From Patescibacteria group bacterium (GTDB lineage: Bacteria > Patescibacteriota > Microgenomatia > UBA10105 > UBA927): DNA of 8,843 nt. Below the pieces are notes generated by a model, which saw nothing but the letters and a program-made list of their open reading frames with translations, did not search any database and had not been told where the DNA came from. Every line of letters starts with the position of its first letter. The first letter of the stretch is position 1. Of this stretch, positions 5,889-8,843 are shown one piece after another. The stretch lies in contig DPYI01000051.1 in NCBI GenBank assembly GCA_003545435.1, positions 22,346-31,188 of the forward strand, in the 5' to 3' direction. The position numbers were made by a program, and so were the translations under genes.

Positions 5889-6983
5889 TCAGTAAGGCGC
5901 ATGTCTAGTATACCATGGTTGAATAAGAGTCTCTACTTGCTTCTGCCAACCTTCTAAAGCAATATCCACCCAGTGAATTCCCTTCATTTTCTTAAACCAC
6001 ACCATCTGACGTCTCGCGTACCCGTGCTCATCCCATTTCCAGCGCTGAATGATCGACTGTACGGAATGTGCGCTCCATTCCCGGAATTGGGGCTTCTTTA
6101 ATTCCAGGAATGAAAATCCCGCTTCGCGGGATTGCGCACATTCTTTGACAAAATAGTCCTTCCATTCCTTATATCCAAATGTATTCATTGAGGGAAGATT
6201 CCATGAGTATCCTTTTCCCAACAGAGATGTAATCTCTTTTATAATGCCTTCTTTCACCCGTTTTTCAACGCGCTCGTCAATCTGTTTATATAAAACCGGG
6301 TAGGGAGCAGTAAGTCCAACAAGAAGAAGAGATGAATAATCTTTATAATTTTTATAATCACTATACAAATCGCCCTGTCCCGCAAAGCTGGACTCGCGAT
6401 GACAATAGAATTCTGCAATCTCAATTTTCCTCATCAGTCTTCGGGAATTTTGACGGTCTGATTGATTCATTTGATCCCAGGCGGCGATATCATCTTTTTT
6501 CAGTCTCTCCTGAAGTTCTGTAACGGGTAACACCTGTAACCGTTTCCGTAATTCTTTGTTTGGTGGAATGTGCGACGTCTCAAGAGGGGAAAGGAGAGAC
6601 TGAATGTATAGCCCTGTCCCGCCTACAACAATCGGCAGTTTCCCTCTTTTTTGAATATCCTCAATGATATGAGTTGCCAGATAGTGATAATGAGCAACAC
6701 TAAACTCCTCATCCGGATTGACCACGTCAACCATCCATAAAAATACTCCATCTATAGAATATTTTGGGATACTGTATTTTTTGTTTTTGAAGGAAAATTT
6801 GAAATTTGAAATTTGAAATTTGAATTTTTTTGATAGGTCTTTCCCCGTCCCTATGTCCATACCGCGGTACACCTGTCGGGAATCCGCGGAAACAAGCTCA
6901 CCGTTGTATCTTTTAGCCAATTGTACTGTCAATGCGGTTTTACCAGTGGCGGTGGGACCGCACACTATGAGTAATTTGTTCAT
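5889..6983 (-). CDS. miaA: tRNA dimethylallyltransferase (i6A37 synthase) with repeat-derived insertions
   Basis: Transfers a dimethylallyl group from DMAPP to N6 of A37 in tRNAs that read UNN codons; the product is the substrate of MiaB, encoded next upstream. From the ATG at 6983 it is 364 aa, about 50 longer than E. coli or B. subtilis MiaA. Motifs: P-loop GPTATGKT (9-16), SADSRQVYRGMDIGTGK (about 32-48), VVGGTGLY (about 119-126), SRRLMRKIEI (180-189), NTFGYKEW (267-274) and the C-terminal YARRQMVWFKK (322-332). The extra length lies at three places: about 53-69 (FKFQISNFKF), about 193-219 (FYCHRESSFAGQGDLYSD region) and about 282-309. Each coincides with repeat or palindromic DNA, yet the frame is intact. 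Eleven further upstream codons are open but come from the AT-rich repeat array. No Shine-Dalgarno; probably cotranscribed with miaB, 74 bp upstream. Confidence 0.96.
   Translation of the reverse strand: MNKLLIVCGPTATGKTALTVQLAKRYNGELVSADSRQVYRGMDIGTGKDLSKKFKFQISNFKFSFKNKKYSIPKYSIDGVFLWMVDVVNPDEEFSVAHYHYLATHIIEDIQKRGKLPIVVGGTGLYIQSLLSPLETSHIPPNKELRKRLQVLPVTELQERLKKDDIAAWDQMNQSDRQNSRRLMRKIEIAEFYCHRESSFAGQGDLYSDYKNYKDYSSLLLVGLTAPYPVLYKQIDERVEKRVKEGIIKEITSLLGKGYSWNLPSMNTFGYKEWKDYFVKECAQSREAGFSFLELKKPQFREWSAHSVQSIIQRWKWDEHGYARRQMVWFKKMKGIHWVDIALEGWQKQVETLIQPWYTRHAPY
6064..6143. repeat. Nested palindromic element inserted in miaA
   Basis: 80 bp closed by a perfect 10-bp inverted repeat, GAATGTGCGC (6064-6073) and GCGCACATTC (6134-6143). 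Inside are two further hairpins: ATTCCCGGAATT (6077-6088) with AATTCCAGGAAT (6100-6111), one mismatch; and AATCCCGC-TTC-GCGGGATT (6115-6133), perfect. It could fold as a three-way junction. It encodes about residues 281-307 of MiaA, where the family normally has a short linker. Confidence 0.8.
6338..6407. repeat. Second repeat-like insertion in miaA (hairpin plus AT tandem)
   Basis: Contains an interrupted hairpin: ATCGC (6369-6373) with GCGAT (6396-6400), and inside it GTCC with GGAC. Beside it lie two copies of TTTATAA (about 6342-6357). The minus strand begins TGTCATCGCGAG, a sequence style seen in dispersed repeats of several bacteria. It encodes CHRESSFAGQGD and YKNYKDYS, which have no counterpart in ordinary MiaA. 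Confidence 0.5.
6795..6822. repeat. Four tandem copies of AAATTTG within miaA
   Basis: Perfect 7-bp unit repeated four times (6795-6801, 6802-6808, 6809-6815, 6816-6822), flanked by degenerate AT. It is translated as KFKFQISNFKF. Three units make 21 bp, so copy-number changes in threes keep the frame while single-unit changes would break it. Confidence 0.9.
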
Positions 6984-6996
6984 GAATATCAAATTT

Positions 6997-7073
6997 CCAA
7001 TAATACCAATATCCAATAAATACCAATTTTTTATTGGTAATATTTGTAGTATTGGTACTATTTGTTATTGGTA
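6997..7073. repeat. ATTGGTA / TACCAAT repeat array between miaB and miaA
   Basis: On the plus strand TACCAAT occurs at 7004 and 7021, with partial CCAATA copies at 6997 and 7013; then ATTGGTA occurs at 7033, 7051 and 7067. The centre (7021-7039) is a perfect inverted pair around five T. The array fills the gap between the genes and supplies the last codons and the stop of miaB. Confidence 0.85.
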
Positions 7074-8206
7074 TATATTAAGCGTTCCAGTCTCCCCCAT
7101 CTTCGTTTTTTTTCCTGATAGGGGAGTGCGTCGCGAAAATGTGTATGGGCATACGTTAAGAGCCTGTCTGAATACATTGCAACATAGGCTTTCACAAATC
7201 CGACTTTTTTGCACAAATCTACCGTATGTTGAAACTGCTCCTCTGTCTCCCCGGGAAACCCAACAATAATATCCGTAGAAAATGTACCATCAGGAATCTT
7301 GTCCCGAATTTTCTGAATCAACTTGATGTATTCTTTTGCCGTATACCATCTATTCATGCGTTTGAGTACCTCATCGTCTCCGGATTGGACAGGAAGATGG
7401 ATCTGCCTTCCTATTTTTGGATTTTTGGCAATCACATCAATAAGATCATCGGAAAAATCCCACGGATTGCTGGAAAGAAAATCGATGTGTTTAAGTCCGT
7501 CAATCTTACATATTTCATTAAGTACGTGTGGAAAAAGTGTAGGAATCCTCATTTTTCCCAAATGCTTCACATAGGTTATTTTTTTCTCACCCGGCAGGAG
7601 TCCATCCGGCCAGCTGGCGGGTGTCTTTAATTCCTCCGTTAAAAAATCGGAACCGTACGAATTTACATTCTGTCCAAGAAGCGTAATGGATGTATATCCG
7701 CTTTTGGCTAGTTCTTTACATTCCTTGATTATTTCCTCAAACGGCCTGCTTACTTCCCTGCCTCTGGCGTACGGAACAACGCAATAGCTGCAAAAATTAT
7801 TACACCCGTTGCTGATGGAAACCAACGCGTGGCGCGCATCGGTCCTACGTGGCGGATGAGAAAATCCTATCTCTTCAATGGATGTAAATTCATCAACATC
7901 AGGCATTCTTTTTTTTAACGCCTTCAGAAGTTTTCCGCTTGTGTCCCGAATCGCCATACCACTCATACAGCCGGTAACAATAATTCTGAACTTTTTTCCT
8001 TTTTCCTTTTCTCTCCCAAGATTGTTGACCAATCCGACAACGCGGTCTTCCGCTGACTGCCTGACCATACAAGTCACGATGATAATCTCATCAGCATACT
8101 TAGAGCTTTTGGCTTTCCCCCATCCCCTGTTTTTGTAATACCCTTCAATGCGCTGGCTATCTGCAACATTTGCGGCACAACCGAAGGTTTTAATGAAGTA
8201 TTTCAT
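7058..8206 (-). CDS. miaB: tRNA-2-methylthio-N6-dimethylallyladenosine synthase, without a TRAM domain
   Basis: Radical SAM methylthiotransferase that adds a methylthio group at C2 of i6A37, after MiaA. 382 aa; E. coli and T. maritima MiaB are roughly 440-475. The N-terminal UPF0004 domain has its three cluster ligands, Cys10 (TFGCAANV), Cys46 (VTCM) and Cys80 (VTGCM); the radical SAM domain has Cys135, Cys139 and Cys142 in NGCNNFCSYCVVPYARGRE. LLGQNVNSYG, SSNPWDF, HLPVQSGDDEVLKRMNR and DIIVGFPGET follow as in MiaB rather than RimO or MtaB. The chain stops right after KKRRWGRLERL, where the tRNA-binding TRAM domain should begin; its last seven residues are read from the repeat array. An extra segment (about 190-222) contains a GC-rich palindrome. 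The promoter is leaderless. miaA follows in the same direction. Confidence 0.95.
   Translation of the reverse strand: MKYFIKTFGCAANVADSQRIEGYYKNRGWGKAKSSKYADEIIIVTCMVRQSAEDRVVGLVNNLGREKEKGKKFRIIVTGCMSGMAIRDTSGKLLKALKKRMPDVDEFTSIEEIGFSHPPRRTDARHALVSISNGCNNFCSYCVVPYARGREVSRPFEEIIKECKELAKSGYTSITLLGQNVNSYGSDFLTEELKTPASWPDGLLPGEKKITYVKHLGKMRIPTLFPHVLNEICKIDGLKHIDFLSSNPWDFSDDLIDVIAKNPKIGRQIHLPVQSGDDEVLKRMNRWYTAKEYIKLIQKIRDKIPDGTFSTDIIVGFPGETEEQFQHTVDLCKKVGFVKAYVAMYSDRLLTYAHTHFRDALPYQEKKRRWGRLERLIYTNNK
7588..7623. repeat. GC-rich inverted repeat inside miaB
   Basis: CACCCGGCAG (7588-7597) and CTGGCGGGTG (7614-7623) are inverted with one mismatch around 16 nt, and the perfect palindrome GCCAGCTGGC (7609-7618) overlaps the second arm. 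It is translated as part of the segment TPASWPDGLLPGE, which ordinary MiaB lacks. On the minus strand GGAATTAAAGA runs up to it, and the same 11-mer occurs in the miaA palindrome. Confidence 0.6.
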
Positions 8207-8212
8207 ATGCGC

Positions 8213-8221
8213 ATTGTACCA
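8213..8221 (-). promoter_or_regulatory. Extended -10 promoter of miaB, leaderless
   Basis: Minus strand TGG-TACAAT (8221-8213). Six bases separate the -10 from the A of the ATG at 8206, so transcription is predicted to begin on the start codon; no Shine-Dalgarno is present. The rest of the 116-bp gap to the LytR_C gene shows no gene and no clear terminator. Confidence 0.6.
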
Positions 8222-8322
8222 AATACAGGAATTCAGAGAAAAATCGGGCGAAGATAATTTATATGGGTTATATAAAGATAAGATTTCCTGATAAAAGCGG
8301 ATATTTGATTTATTCTCTGCCT

Positions 8323-8843
8323 TTATTCTTTCCCGATAATCACCTGCGCGTCGTACGCTGCTTTCGGGTCAAGGGTTGCAGAGGTGCTGCCAATAGTATA
8401 GCTCCCTGAAAGATCGGTTTTTAGCTTGTCTAAGGCTGATATTTTATCCGATTTGATAATAATTTCCGTCTGTGCGTAATCAAAATTATCCGCATTGCCG
8501 GTACTCACGACATTGTAACCCTTCTCCTCTAATATTTTTTTGGCTGCGGATGCCGCCCCTTTTTGTTCGTTCCCATTAAGGATCCGGATTGAGAGTCCTG
8601 TTTTTATGGGTGTAGCTGACGGTGATGCAATTTTTGTAGGCGTTGCCTTTGGAGTTCCTGAAACGCTTGCAATGGGGCTCTCTGTCTGAGTTGGTTCCAG
8701 TGTCGGAGTCGGTGTTTCCACTGCCGTTACCGGCTCACTGGATACAGATCTGTTTTTTACATAAAGAAGCCCTCCACCGATTAATCCCACAATGCCAAGG
8801 AGTACAAGAACCCAAATGACAAAACCGAATTTTGAGGGTTTTC
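8323..8843 (-). CDS. Membrane-anchored LytR_C-domain protein (5' end beyond window edge)
   Basis: 172 residues are visible and the frame is open through the right edge, so the true start lies outside (a GTG at 8790 is inside the membrane segment and unlikely). Order: KPSKFG, one transmembrane helix (about residues 6-28, FVIWVLVLLGIVGL onward), an extracytoplasmic linker rich in Pro, Thr and Ser (about 38-82, with TPTPTLEPTQTESP), then a C-terminal domain of about 90 residues starting LSIRILNGNEQKGAA, with KILEEKGYNVVSTGNADNF and ending DAQVIIGKE. This is the LytR/CpsA/Psr C-terminal domain (LytR_C), here without the catalytic LCP part, at least in the visible portion. Such proteins are taken to act at the cell envelope; the exact role is unknown. 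It is read towards miaB but separated by miaB's own promoter. Confidence 0.85.
   Translation of the reverse strand, partial: KPSKFGFVIWVLVLLGIVGLIGGGLLYVKNRSVSSEPVTAVETPTPTLEPTQTESPIASVSGTPKATPTKIASPSATPIKTGLSIRILNGNEQKGAASAAKKILEEKGYNVVSTGNADNFDYAQTEIIIKSDKISALDKLKTDLSGSYTIGSTSATLDPKAAYDAQVIIGKE

Noticed and set aside
6984..7073. CRISPR array or iteron-type origin from the ATTGGTA repeats
   Set aside because: Units are only 7 bp with 9-11 bp spacing, there are no unique spacers, cas genes or replication protein, and the array overlaps the miaB end.
1..8843. tRNA genes
   Set aside because: No cloverleaf with TTCGA-type T-loop and matching acceptor stem was seen on either strand by eye.

Overview
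The window looks like part of a small bacterial genome of the Candidate Phyla Radiation (Patescibacteria), probably near Microgenomates. This is inferred from the style of the genes (an aspartyl-tRNA synthetase of unusual architecture, a LytR_C-type envelope protein with a Pro/Thr-rich linker, a MiaB with an SSNPWDF segment, leaderless promoters, short repeats inside coding regions). No 16S gene or other decisive marker is present.

Layout, from right to left along the dominant minus strand: a membrane-anchored LytR_C-domain protein (8843-8323, 5' end outside the window); miaB (8206-7058) and miaA (6983-5889), two enzymes acting on the same tRNA base, A37; an AI-2E/PerM-family membrane protein (5851-4880); the RNase P RNA gene rnpB (4831-4475) with its own promoter; and aspS (4427-2553). 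This block is largely a tRNA maturation, modification and charging cluster. To its left is a mobile island on the plus strand: a REP-associated tyrosine transposase (RAYT, 1649-2338) bracketed by two 25-bp palindromes that are exact reverse complements of each other, then the C-terminal remnant of an unrelated transposase (2369-2518). Beyond it, back on the minus strand, are a Nudix hydrolase (1584-1147) and an aldehyde dehydrogenase that starts with GTG at 1100 and runs off the left edge.

Most notable points. (1) AspS lacks the bacterial GAD insertion domain and carries a C-terminal YbaK/ProX-type tRNA-deacylase domain, so it appears to be a synthetase fused to an editing domain. (2) miaA, and to a lesser degree miaB, contain in-frame repeat or palindrome insertions; miaB ends inside a TATTGGTA-type repeat array and has no TRAM domain. 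(3) The RNase P RNA has a shortened specificity domain and two near-identical GGTACC hairpins. (4) The promoters of the Nudix gene, miaB and probably aspS place the transcription start on or next to the ATG, i.e. leaderless mRNAs, often with an extended -10 (TGN-TATAAT).

There is no gene-free stretch longer than 300 bases once rnpB is recognised. The largest protein-gene gaps are 4428-4879 (rnpB and promoters), 2339-2552 (palindrome, transposase remnant, hairpin) and 8207-8322 (miaB promoter).
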